A DNA stretch of 64,000 nt, taken from assembly GCF_900105155.1 (NCBI RefSeq), contig NZ_LT629762.1, positions 5,341,501 through 5,405,500 of the forward strand, given 5' to 3'. This stretch comes from Pseudomonas prosekii (GTDB lineage: Bacteria; Pseudomonadota; Gammaproteobacteria; Pseudomonadales; Pseudomonadaceae). Positions within the stretch are counted from its first letter, which is position 1; every line of letters begins with the position of its first letter. The position numbers and the translations under genes are program-made. Of this stretch, positions 18,039-25,602 are shown one piece after another. The notes beneath the pieces are model-generated. The model saw only the letters and a list, made by a program, of their open reading frames with translations. It searched no databases and had not been told where the DNA came from.

Positions 18039-18756
18039 GCCTGTGGGTGGTAAGCCTGCGGGTGGAAACCTGTGGCAACTGAGGCTCTTGTGGCGAGGGG
18101 GCTTGCCCCCGTTCGGCTGCGCAGCAGTCGAAAAACCGGTAACTGCGGTTTGTTTGACAAAACCACAGTTGGCGCCGCTGCGCGACCCGACGGGGGCAAG
18201 CCCCCTCGCCACAGCAACCCCCCTCGCCACGGGGAAACAGCATTGCCGCAATGAAGGCGGTTTCACTTATCTGGGCGTGCTGTTTCTGGTGGCGCTGATG
18301 GGCATGGGCCTGGCCAGTGCCGGGCAGTTGTGGTCGACCGCGTCCAAACGTGATCGCGAGCGTCAGTTGCTCTGGGTCGGCACTCAATACGCGCAGGCGT
18401 TGCGCAGCTATTACCGCAGTTCGCCGGGCGTGGCGCAGTACCCCAAAGAACTCGCCGATCTGTTGCAGGATGAGCGTTTTCCCTCGGCCAAACATCATCT
18501 GCGCCAGTTGTACCCGGACCCGATGGGCGGCGGCGAATGGTCGCTGATGCGCGGGTTTGATGGGCGCATCACTGGTCTGTACAGCGCTGCCACGGACACG
18601 CCGCTCAAGCAGACGGATTTCCCCACGCAGTGGTCGGATTTCGTCGGCATGGCCAGTTACAAGGATTGGCAATTCGTCGCCGAAAAGGCGTTTCTGGAAG
18701 GCGCTTCCGGCCCGACAAAAGCGCAGTCGGCGAAATCCCCAGGGGTGGCGCCATGA
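18013..18756 (+). CDS. Pseudopilin 3 with an unusually long leader created by a REP insertion
   Basis: 247 residues if it starts at ATG 18013, which has GGAGGG 6 bases upstream. The prepilin cleavage site (NEGG then FTYLG, hydrophobic helix to about residue 103) lies about 80 residues in, whereas leaders are usually under 30. The extra leader is the translation of a REPIN-like palindrome at 18090-18212 that kept the frame open. Mature position 5 is Gly rather than Glu, a trait of minor pseudopilins such as GspK. No better in-frame start with an SD lies near the cleavage site; TTG codons exist. It overlaps both neighbours. Confidence 0.72.
   Translation: MAAFTPSGKPVGGKPAGGNLWQLRLLWRGGLPPFGCAAVEKPVTAVCLTKPQLAPLRDPTGASPLATATPLATGKQHCRNEGGFTYLGVLFLVALMGMGLASAGQLWSTASKRDRERQLLWVGTQYAQALRSYYRSSPGVAQYPKELADLLQDERFPSAKHHLRQLYPDPMGGGEWSLMRGFDGRITGLYSAATDTPLKQTDFPTQWSDFVGMASYKDWQFVAEKAFLEGASGPTKAQSAKSPGVAP
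18090..18212. repeat. REPIN-like palindrome inside a pseudopilin reading frame
   Basis: GTGGCGAGGGGGCTTGCCCC at 18090 is matched by its complement ending at 18212, with secondary matching arms (CGGCTGCGCAGC / CGCTGCGCG). A truncated third copy (CCCCCTCGCCAC) follows at 18219-18230. This repeat family is different from the TGTAGGAGCG family elsewhere in the window. Confidence 0.9.
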
Positions 18757-19142
18757 ACAGATATTGCCTGGCGTTGCTGCTGATGTTGATGCCTCCGTTG
18801 GCCTCGGCCGGCGCAGAGGACGAAATGATGGGCTTCGTCGTCGACGACACCATCTCGCACATTGGCCACGACTTTTACTACTCGTTCACCGAACGCCTGC
18901 GCGCCACCAGCCCGATGGATTTCAACCTGGTGGTGCGCGAACGACCCTCGGCACGCTGGGGCAGCCTGGTGACCGTGGAATATCAGCAACGCCTGGTTTA
19001 CCGGCGCTTCCTGCCGCCGAACACCGTCGAGCTCAAAGAGGAGGCGTACAACGCCGCCGACTGGGTTCGCCGGCAGATCGTGCAGCGCAAGCTCGAAGCG
19101 TTATTGCAGGACACCACCGACCTGGAGAAGGACGAATTATGA
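18753..19142 (+). CDS. csgE: Curli assembly chaperone CsgE
   Basis: 129 residues with a signal peptide (about 1-20). It has the CsgE signature NLVVRERPSARWGSLVTVEYQ...VYRRFLPP. CsgE caps the CsgG channel on the periplasmic side and directs curlin subunits to it. ATG 18753 overlaps the pseudopilin stop (ATGA), so curli export genes are translationally linked to the secretion machine genes. Confidence 0.93.
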   Translation: MNRYCLALLLMLMPPLASAGAEDEMMGFVVDDTISHIGHDFYYSFTERLRATSPMDFNLVVRERPSARWGSLVTVEYQQRLVYRRFLPPNTVELKEEAYNAADWVRRQIVQRKLEALLQDTTDLEKDEL

Positions 19143-19558
19143 ACAAGAAAACGTTCTCACAGCGCACCGGCATCTGGCTTGTCGGGCTCGGCAGCTGCGG
19201 CTTGGTCAGCGCCACTGAGCTGGTCTATACGCCGATCAATCCGTCTTTCGGCGGCAACCCGTTGAACGGCACCTGGCTGCTCAACAATGCCCAGGCGCAA
19301 AACGATTACGACGACCCTGACCTGAAAAACTGCTCGGCGATTGCCGGTACTTCGGCGCTGGAGCGGTTCACCAGTCAGTTGCAATCGCGGTTGCTCGGGC
19401 AACTGCTGGACAACATCTCCACGGGCAACACCGGGAGCCTGTCCACAGACAGTTTTATCGTCAACGTCATCGACGACTCCGGCGCACTGAGCATTGAAGT
19501 GACCGATCGAGTGACCGGTGAAATTTCGGAAATCCAGGTCAACGGCCTCAACCCTTGA
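19139..19558 (+). CDS. csgF: Curli assembly factor CsgF
   Basis: 139 residues with a signal peptide ending about SATE, then the CsgF hallmark near the mature N-terminus (PINPSFGGNP...NG) that inserts into the CsgG pore. CsgF sits at the cell surface and helps nucleation. Starts in an ATGA overlap with csgE. Confidence 0.93.
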   Translation: MNKKTFSQRTGIWLVGLGSCGLVSATELVYTPINPSFGGNPLNGTWLLNNAQAQNDYDDPDLKNCSAIAGTSALERFTSQLQSRLLGQLLDNISTGNTGSLSTDSFIVNVIDDSGALSIEVTDRVTGEISEIQVNGLNP

Positions 19559-19588
19559 TCGGGTTCGGGCTGCCGGGGAGCGAATGAC

Positions 19589-20455
19589 ATGAAAAGAATA
19601 ATCGCGTTAGGGCTGATGTTGGCGGCACTACAGGGTTGCAGTTTGCGCGACACCATGCCGGCCGAGCAGGACACCGAGTCGCCGACCCTGACACCGCGGG
19701 CGTCGACTTATTACGACTTGTTGAAGATGCCACGGCCCAAGGGGCGCTTGATGGCGGTGGTGTATGGCTTTCGGGATCAGACCGGGCAGTACAAACCGAC
19801 GCCGGCCAGTTCATTTTCGACCAGCGTCACCCAGGGCGCGGCGAGCATGTTGATGGATGCGTTGCAGGCCAGTGGCTGGTTTGTGGTGCTGGAACGTGAG
19901 GGGCTGCAGAACTTGCTGACCGAACGCAAGATTATTCGCGCCTCGCAGAAGAAGGAAAATACCCCGGTGAATATCCAGGGTGAGTTGCCGCCGTTGCAGG
20001 CTGCGAACCTGATGTTGGAGGGCGGGATTATTGCGTATGACACCAATGTGCGCAGTGGCGGGGAGGGTGCGCGGTATTTGGGGATTGATATTTCGCGTGA
20101 GTATCGGGTGGATCAGGTGTCGGTGAATTTGCGTGCGGTGGATGTGCGCAGTGGGCAGGTGCTGGCGAATGTGATGACGAGCAAGACGATTTATTCGGTG
20201 GGGCGTAGTGCCGGGGTGTTCAAGTTTATTGAGTTCAAGAAGTTGCTTGAGGCTGAGGTGGGTTATACGACGAATGAGCCGGCGCAGTTGTGTGTGTTGT
20301 CGGCGATTGAGGCGGCGGTGGGGCATCTTTTGGCGCAGGGGATTGAGCGGCGTTTGTGGCAGGTGGCGGGGGATAATTCGGTGCCTGCGCGGGATGAGGT
20401 TCTGGAGCGGTATTTGTCTCAGAACAAAGTGGTTGAGGAGGGTGAGGGGGAGTGA
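19589..20455 (+). CDS. csgG: Curli secretion channel lipoprotein CsgG
   Basis: 288 residues. Lipobox LQGC (Cys at residue 17). CsgG core features are present: VYGFRDQTGQYKP, the ERxGLxNLLTERKI segment, and the GG/YLGI...VSVNLRAVDVRSGQVL strands of the pore. It forms the nonameric outer-membrane pore for curlin export. Third codon positions become visibly richer in T and G after about base 19990. Last gene of the operon; no U-tract terminator is seen directly after it. Confidence 0.95.
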   Translation: MKRIIALGLMLAALQGCSLRDTMPAEQDTESPTLTPRASTYYDLLKMPRPKGRLMAVVYGFRDQTGQYKPTPASSFSTSVTQGAASMLMDALQASGWFVVLEREGLQNLLTERKIIRASQKKENTPVNIQGELPPLQAANLMLEGGIIAYDTNVRSGGEGARYLGIDISREYRVDQVSVNLRAVDVRSGQVLANVMTSKTIYSVGRSAGVFKFIEFKKLLEAEVGYTTNEPAQLCVLSAIEAAVGHLLAQGIERRLWQVAGDNSVPARDEVLERYLSQNKVVEEGEGE

Positions 20456-20852
20456 GTCGAGGCGGCCTTCGGGCCGACCTGGCTGGTGGGTGGTTTGTGT
20501 GTATATCCGTTATTTGGGGGCGGGCCGCTGGCGGTTTCGCTCTTACAGCGAGTGACTTTTTCAGACGCCAAAAAGTAACCAAAAGGCTTTGCCCCGGCGT
20601 TCGGCCCCTCGCTTGGGCTCGGGGTTCCTTCGCTCCGGGGTCGATCTGGGGGCATCGCCTACGGTCTGCTTCGCTACGACCTCCTCTCGATGCGTTCGGC
20701 TTCGCCAAACGGCGCTTCGCGCCCACCCCCAGATCAACCCCTCCACTCAGCCTGCCGAAGGGGCAACAGGGCAAGATCAAGAGCTGCAGGCGAGCTAACG
20801 CTCGGCCTGTTGAGTGGTGAAAAGCACAGCGGATTGCCTTTGATTTCGCCCT
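20456..20852. repeat. Gene-free stretch with a dispersed Pseudomonas intergenic repeat
   Basis: Bases about 20545-20770 (AGTGACTTTTTCAGACGCCA... through AAGTAACCAAAAGGC... to the CCTGCCGAAGGGGC segment) match a repeat I recognise from many Pseudomonas intergenic regions. Open frames on both strands are low-complexity and I see no gene here. Confidence 0.6.
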
Positions 20853-21242
20853 TGTAGGAGTGAGGCTTGCCCGCGAAGGCGTCCTGACAGACGACCTGTT
20901 TCCCCCAAACACACCCAACCCCCCTGTAGGAGCAAGGCTTGCCCGCGAAGGCGTCCTGACAGACGACCTGGTTTCCCCCGAACACACCCAAACCCCCCCT
21001 GTAGGAGCAAGGCTTGCCCGCGATGGCGCCCTGACAGACGACCTGTTTTCCCCAAACACACCCAACCCCCTGTAGGAGCAAAGCTTGCCCGCGATGGCGT
21101 CCTGCCAGACGACCCGGTTTCCCCAAACACCCCAAAATCCCCCTGTGGGATCGAGCTTGCTCGCGATGACTCCCCCCCAGCCAACCCAACTCCCCCGAAT
21201 GTACCCAACCCAACTGTAGAAGCGAGCCTGCTCGCGATACCA
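20853..21242 (+). repeat. Six head-to-tail REP units, period 71-75 bases
   Basis: REP units begin at 20853, 20925, 21000, 21071, 21144 and 21215, all in the same orientation. The first four also share the spacer CTGACAGACGACCTG...CCCAACCCCC-like. Units 5 and 6 have drifted. It fills the space between the convergent csgG and curlin genes. Confidence 0.9.
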
Positions 21243-21273
21243 CCCAACCAAACACCACCAACCCCCCACCCAC

Positions 21274-21309
21274 AAAAAAACCGTGCCCTGTTCCAGCAGC
21301 ACGGTTTTT
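21274..21309. terminator. Bidirectional rho-independent terminator
   Basis: Stem ACCGTGC (21280-21286) / GCACGGT (21299-21305) with a 12-base loop, seven A on the left and five T on the right. It would end the leftward curlin operon and also stop transcripts arriving from csgG. Confidence 0.85.
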
Positions 21310-21322
21310 CTTATCCAACAAT

Positions 21323-22771
21323 TTACTGCTGCAAAACGCTCGCCTGGTTGGCCGAACCAAACTGTTGCACGGTGGCCATTTGTGTCACGCCGCTTTGGTC
21401 GACGGTGGCCATGTTGCCGGCGCCGCCCTGGGTGACGTAGGCGACGTTCATGGTGTCGGCCTGTTTGACGCTGATTTGGTTGTCACTGCCATACAGTTGC
21501 GCGGTGTAGGCCTGGTTGCCGGTGCCGGACTGGTCGAATTCGGCGCTGTTGCCGCTGCCGGCGGAGGTGCCCTGGATCAGGTTGGTGGTGCCGCGCTGGT
21601 CGGCGATGAGGATGTTGTCGCTGCCGTTCTGGTCGAAGTACAGCTCGTTGTAGCTGTCGGCCTGGCTGACGGTGGTTTTGTTGCCGGAGCCGGTCTGGTT
21701 GGTGGTCATGATCTGGCCGACGCCGTCCTGTTTGAAGCTTGCGACGTTGGCAGTGCCGTTCTGGTTGATGGTGGCGCGCTGGTTGCTGCCGAATTGGCCG
21801 CCCAGTTGCGGGCCTTGCCAGTTGCTGGCGTGGACTTTGTTGCCGTTGCCCACCGAGGTCGCGTTGAGCACGTGGCTGTCGCCGCTTTGGTAGGTGAAGT
21901 GGACGTTGCCGGTGCCTTGCTGATACAGCGCGACGGTTGAACCGATCGATTCGAACTGGTCGGCATAGATCGCGTTCAGATCGCCGACTTGCAACACCTG
22001 CGCGACGTTGTTTTCGCCAAAGCTCTGGTCGACCACGGTTTCGTTGGTTTGCCCGTATTGGTTGACGGTAGCCTGGCTGGCAACTTGGCTGTCTTGCCAG
22101 ACTTCGGTGCCGTTGAAGTCGCCGAACTGGTTGATGGTCAGCGTGCCGCCGTCGCCGTTGCGCTGGTCGCCGTAGGCGTAGTTGCCTTCGCCGGCCTGGT
22201 TGATGCCGATCTGCCCGCCGAGGTGGTTGATGTGTTCGGCGGTGCCGTAGTTGGTAGTGCCGTACTGGATGACCGTCGCGTTGTTGGCGATGCCCATCTG
22301 GATCTGTTCGATGTTGGCTTCGTTGCCGTCACCGAACTGCAAGGTCTGCGCGGTGTTGGCTTCCTGCGATTCCTGATAAATGAACGAGAAGTTGCCGCTG
22401 CCTTGCTGTTGCTGCAGCGCCTGGTTTTCGCCGAGGCCGATCGACTGGCTGGCGTGGCTGGTATTGAACGCGCCGATTTGCTGCTGGACGATGCCGCTGC
22501 CGTTTTCGAACAACTGCTCGGCGTAACCGGCGTTGAAATCGCCGGCCTGGTCCTGGGTGATGGTGCCGGTGGCGGTGTCCTGTTTGGCGGCGGCGTCGTT
22601 GCCTTCGCCGAGTTGCTGTTGGGTGGCTGTGCTGAACGGCGCAGCGGTTTGTTTGACGTCGGCGATGTTGGCGGTGCCGAGCTGGTTTTGCGTGGACAGG
22701 CTGTCATCGGCCATGGCCTGGGCACTGATCATGACCAGGATGGCGGCGGTGAGGGGCGTCAATTTGAACAT
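21323..22771 (-). CDS. csgA: Giant curlin-repeat protein (CsgA-like major amyloid subunit)
   Basis: 482 residues with a signal peptide ending QAMA-DD. The mature part is about 20 imperfect units of 22-24 residues with the curlin pattern xQxGxxNxAxxxQ, ending ASVLQQ. E. coli CsgA has only five units in about 150 residues. It should be exported by CsgE/F/G and form extracellular amyloid. It is the last gene of a leftward operon after a CsgB-like gene. Long frames on the opposite strand are shadows of the repeats. Confidence 0.9.
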   Translation of the reverse strand: MFKLTPLTAAILVMISAQAMADDSLSTQNQLGTANIADVKQTAAPFSTATQQQLGEGNDAAAKQDTATGTITQDQAGDFNAGYAEQLFENGSGIVQQQIGAFNTSHASQSIGLGENQALQQQQGSGNFSFIYQESQEANTAQTLQFGDGNEANIEQIQMGIANNATVIQYGTTNYGTAEHINHLGGQIGINQAGEGNYAYGDQRNGDGGTLTINQFGDFNGTEVWQDSQVASQATVNQYGQTNETVVDQSFGENNVAQVLQVGDLNAIYADQFESIGSTVALYQQGTGNVHFTYQSGDSHVLNATSVGNGNKVHASNWQGPQLGGQFGSNQRATINQNGTANVASFKQDGVGQIMTTNQTGSGNKTTVSQADSYNELYFDQNGSDNILIADQRGTTNLIQGTSAGSGNSAEFDQSGTGNQAYTAQLYGSDNQISVKQADTMNVAYVTQGGAGNMATVDQSGVTQMATVQQFGSANQASVLQQ

Positions 22772-22798
22772 GATAAAACCTCCAGGTTGTTGCAGTGC

Positions 22799-23260
22799 TT
22801 AGCGATATTGTTTGACCGAAACGCTCATGCCGTTCCCCGCTTGGGTCACGGCGCTGGACAGCCCGGTGCCGGCCTGGTCGATGCTGGCGTCGTTGTTATT
22901 GCCGTTCTGCGAAATCTGCGCGCGGTTGTGGCTGCCGGTCTGAGTGATCGACGCATCGTTGCCATAACCTTGCTGAGTGATCTGCGCCATCAGGTCGCTG
23001 CCCTGTTGCAGGATGTAGGCTTCCTGATTGCTCCCCGACTGAACGATGCGCCCGAGCAGCGACTGGCCGTTCTGTTGCAACAACGCGACGTTGGCCTGGC
23101 CGTTCTGATCGATCAGCGCGTGCTGGCCGACTGGCGGTGGCAACTCGCCGAGGTCGGCGCTGGGTGCCAGGTCGTCGTTTTCCATCAAGTCGTCGGCGCG
23201 CACGCCTGTACCGCTGCAAAGCAGAAGCAGGCAGAGCAGGGCGGCGGTCGGCGTTTTCAT
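22799..23260 (-). CDS. csgB: CsgB-like curlin nucleator
   Basis: 153 residues with a signal peptide ending near VRADD, a short acidic/Pro linker (residues 24-48), then five curlin units ending SVSVKQYR. The size and five-unit layout fit the nucleator CsgB, and the basic last residues recall CsgB. It precedes the major subunit by 27 bases, as in the classical csgBA order. Confidence 0.85.
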   Translation of the reverse strand: MKTPTAALLCLLLLCSGTGVRADDLMENDDLAPSADLGELPPPVGQHALIDQNGQANVALLQQNGQSLLGRIVQSGSNQEAYILQQGSDLMAQITQQGYGNDASITQTGSHNRAQISQNGNNNDASIDQAGTGLSSAVTQAGNGMSVSVKQYR

Positions 23261-23285
23261 GGCGTTGTCCTGTGGGAAGTGGCCT

Positions 23286-23314
23286 GCCCCACTGACCGCA
23301 AAGGCCAGTGGGGC
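23286..23314. other. Intercistronic hairpin upstream of csgB
   Basis: Perfect 9-base stem GCCCCACTG / CAGTGGGGC with an 11-base loop between the secreted-protein stop and csgB on the minus strand. No U tract follows, so it is more likely an mRNA processing or stability element than a terminator. Confidence 0.5.
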
Positions 23315-23320
23315 GGGGGC

Positions 23321-25567
23321 TTATTGCACGGTGACGTTGACCGTGCGTTGCGTGCCTTGGGACGAGCGGATGGTCGCAGTCGGGTTGGCCGACGGGATCA
23401 CCGTGGTGCTGTTGCTCACCGTCAGCCGCCAGCGACCGGTCACCGGCACCGTGGTGGTGCCCAATGTCACCAGCCCGGTCGGGGTGGTCACTTGAACGGT
23501 GATGGTGTTGCCGGTGGTCACCGAGGAGGTGCCGGTGAAGTCCCAATTGAAGCGGTTGTTGGAACGGGCCTGGACCGTCGCCGCGGTGACTGCGAAGTTT
23601 TCCGCAGCAGGGCGTGGCGAGACTTGCACCGTGACCGTCGCCGGTGTCGACAGCGCGCCGAAAGCGTCCCTGGCGATGTAGCTGAAGGTCGTGGTGAACG
23701 CCGTGGTGACCGTGGCTGGCGGCGTGTACGTAATCACGCTGCCGTCAGTGCTGACGGTGCCGCGACCGGCCGCTGGTTGGGTCAGGCTGGCGACGGCCAG
23801 CGGTACGTTGCCTTCCGGATCGGTGTCGTTAGCCAACACGTTGATCGGGATCGCCACGCCGAGCGTCGCGATGCTGTCGGCGACGGCCACCGGCGACTGG
23901 TTCGGCGCCACAGTGATGGTCACGGTCGCCGCAGCGCTCGAGGCCAGGCCTTTGACGTCTTGAGCCTTGTAGGTGAAGGTCGTGGTCAGCGGGGCATTGA
24001 CCACGGCTGGCGGGGTGTAAACCACCGCGGTGCTGCCGCTTAATGCCACGGTGCCCTGGCCGGCGGCCGGTTGGGTCAGCGCGGTGATGCTCAGCGGCGT
24101 GTTGCCGTCCGGGTCGCTGTCGTTGGCCAGCAGGTTGAGGGTGATCGGCACACCGAAACTGGTGCTGCCGCTATCGGCGACCGCCAGTGGCGCTTCGTTC
24201 TCGCCAGTATTCGGCGCCGCGCCGACCACCACGACAGGCTCGGTGTCACTGCCGCCCGCGGCAGATTTGATCGTCACGGTGGCCGGTGGCTGCAGCAGAT
24301 CAGCAACCGTCAGGCGTTGCAGCGTGCCGGACTTCGACAGCCGTCCGTAACCCTGCGCGACCATGTCCGGGACCACCACTTCGTCACTCGACGAGGCTTC
24401 GATCAGCAGGCTGTGGTTGGCCCAGTTATAACGAGCGGTCTGCACTTTCACCACGTCGGTGACTTTGCTCGATACCGCGGTGGGCCGGGTGGTGCCGGTC
24501 GGATTGGTCGCGGTCACGACCACCACCGGAGGCACCGGACCGTTGAACAGCCGCTGGGCGAAGAACAGGCCGCTGTTGTCGCCGGTCATGTTGATCAGGC
24601 ACGGTGACGGCGGCGGTCCGACCACCAGCGCCACGGTTTCGCGGAAGCACAGGCTGGAGCTGTTGGCCGATTTGCCAAAGACCTCGACGCGCGTGCTGTT
24701 GCCCGTGCCCGAGGACGTGCGGCGATAGGTGGCGCGGTCGATTTCGACGTCCGTTTGCGCGCGGTTGTCGAGGACTTTGCCGGACACCGTGAACAGGTTG
24801 GTCTGGATCGTCCCGGCCGGGCCCTGAATGCGCACGAAGTTGGTGTTGTTGGGGCTGCCGGTCACCGGCTCGTTGAGGTTCGGGTCGCCGACGAAGGTGT
24901 CCACCGCGCCGGTGTCCGGGTTCACTTCGGTGTAAGGGCCGTTGACGCTGCGCAGGAACGGACCGATGTCGCCGTTGAGCGCGCCGCTGAAATTGCCCGG
25001 TGCGCCAATGCCGATGTCGCGGGTGATGTTGATCGCGCGGCGGCCCGGCGTGGTGACGTTGACCGTTTCCACGCCGTACGGGTGGGTGACGGTGTAGACC
25101 CCGGCGGTCGGCACCGAGATGCGCAGGCGAATCCGCGCGAAGGACACTTGGTCGCCATCGACCACGGCTTCGCCACCGAACGCCGCTTCGATGGCGGCGA
25201 CGTACACTTCCAGTTCATAACCGCTGTTGCCGACTTGCGGGATGGCCGTTTCGGCGACGAACCAGAAGGCTTCGCCTGGCCAGTTGTCCGGGAACACCAT
25301 CGGCTGGGCATCGTCATAAACGCCCGGTTCCGCGCCGAGCAAACACATGTACGACGGCGGCGTGGTGGCCGGCACTCGCGAGCTCGCGGCGCGCGACTGG
25401 CACAGCTCCATCGACAGTTGATTGTTGTCCTGATACCACATGGGGAATTTCCCCGTGGCAAAGGTATGAGGGCCGGGATCGACAGCGGCGAGTTGGGCGA
25501 AAGCGCTGCCGGACAGCGATAAAGTCAGTCCCAGGGCGTTGAGCGCCAGGCGTGGCCAATTGTTCAT
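23321..25567 (-). CDS. Large secreted protein with cadherin/VCBS-like Ig repeats
   Basis: 748 residues from ATG 25567 (AGGAGG 4 bases upstream). Signal peptide ends near SAFA. Residues about 24-330 are clearly paralogous to the next gene upstream (shared DPGP..., WYQD, DDAQP, EAFWF, GRRAIN-TRDIGIG, GPFLRS-NGPYTE). The C-terminal half has two or three Ig-like modules with NLLANDSDPDGN / NVLANDTDPEGN calcium-type loops and ends in another beta domain. Probably a cell-surface or matrix protein co-expressed with curlin. Function unknown. Confidence 0.8.
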   Translation of the reverse strand: MNNWPRLALNALGLTLSLSGSAFAQLAAVDPGPHTFATGKFPMWYQDNNQLSMELCQSRAASSRVPATTPPSYMCLLGAEPGVYDDAQPMVFPDNWPGEAFWFVAETAIPQVGNSGYELEVYVAAIEAAFGGEAVVDGDQVSFARIRLRISVPTAGVYTVTHPYGVETVNVTTPGRRAINITRDIGIGAPGNFSGALNGDIGPFLRSVNGPYTEVNPDTGAVDTFVGDPNLNEPVTGSPNNTNFVRIQGPAGTIQTNLFTVSGKVLDNRAQTDVEIDRATYRRTSSGTGNSTRVEVFGKSANSSSLCFRETVALVVGPPPSPCLINMTGDNSGLFFAQRLFNGPVPPVVVVTATNPTGTTRPTAVSSKVTDVVKVQTARYNWANHSLLIEASSSDEVVVPDMVAQGYGRLSKSGTLQRLTVADLLQPPATVTIKSAAGGSDTEPVVVVGAAPNTGENEAPLAVADSGSTSFGVPITLNLLANDSDPDGNTPLSITALTQPAAGQGTVALSGSTAVVYTPPAVVNAPLTTTFTYKAQDVKGLASSAAATVTITVAPNQSPVAVADSIATLGVAIPINVLANDTDPEGNVPLAVASLTQPAAGRGTVSTDGSVITYTPPATVTTAFTTTFSYIARDAFGALSTPATVTVQVSPRPAAENFAVTAATVQARSNNRFNWDFTGTSSVTTGNTITVQVTTPTGLVTLGTTTVPVTGRWRLTVSNSTTVIPSANPTATIRSSQGTQRTVNVTVQ

Positions 25568-25602
25568 GATGCCTCCTGATGAGGATCTGCGCATGTGAGC
25601 GT

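Noticed and set aside
20853..21242. CRISPR-like regular repeat spacing
   Set aside because: Spacers are themselves repeated, the units are REP cores, and no cas genes are present.
20235..21302. 355-codon minus-strand frame with repeated GNRSSVRTPSRASLAPTG-like segments
   Set aside because: It is the translation of the REP array and dispersed repeat, not a repeat protein.
21989..24043. 684-codon plus-strand frame
   Set aside because: Antisense across the curlin and Ig-repeat genes; its apparent repeats mirror the curlin repeats.
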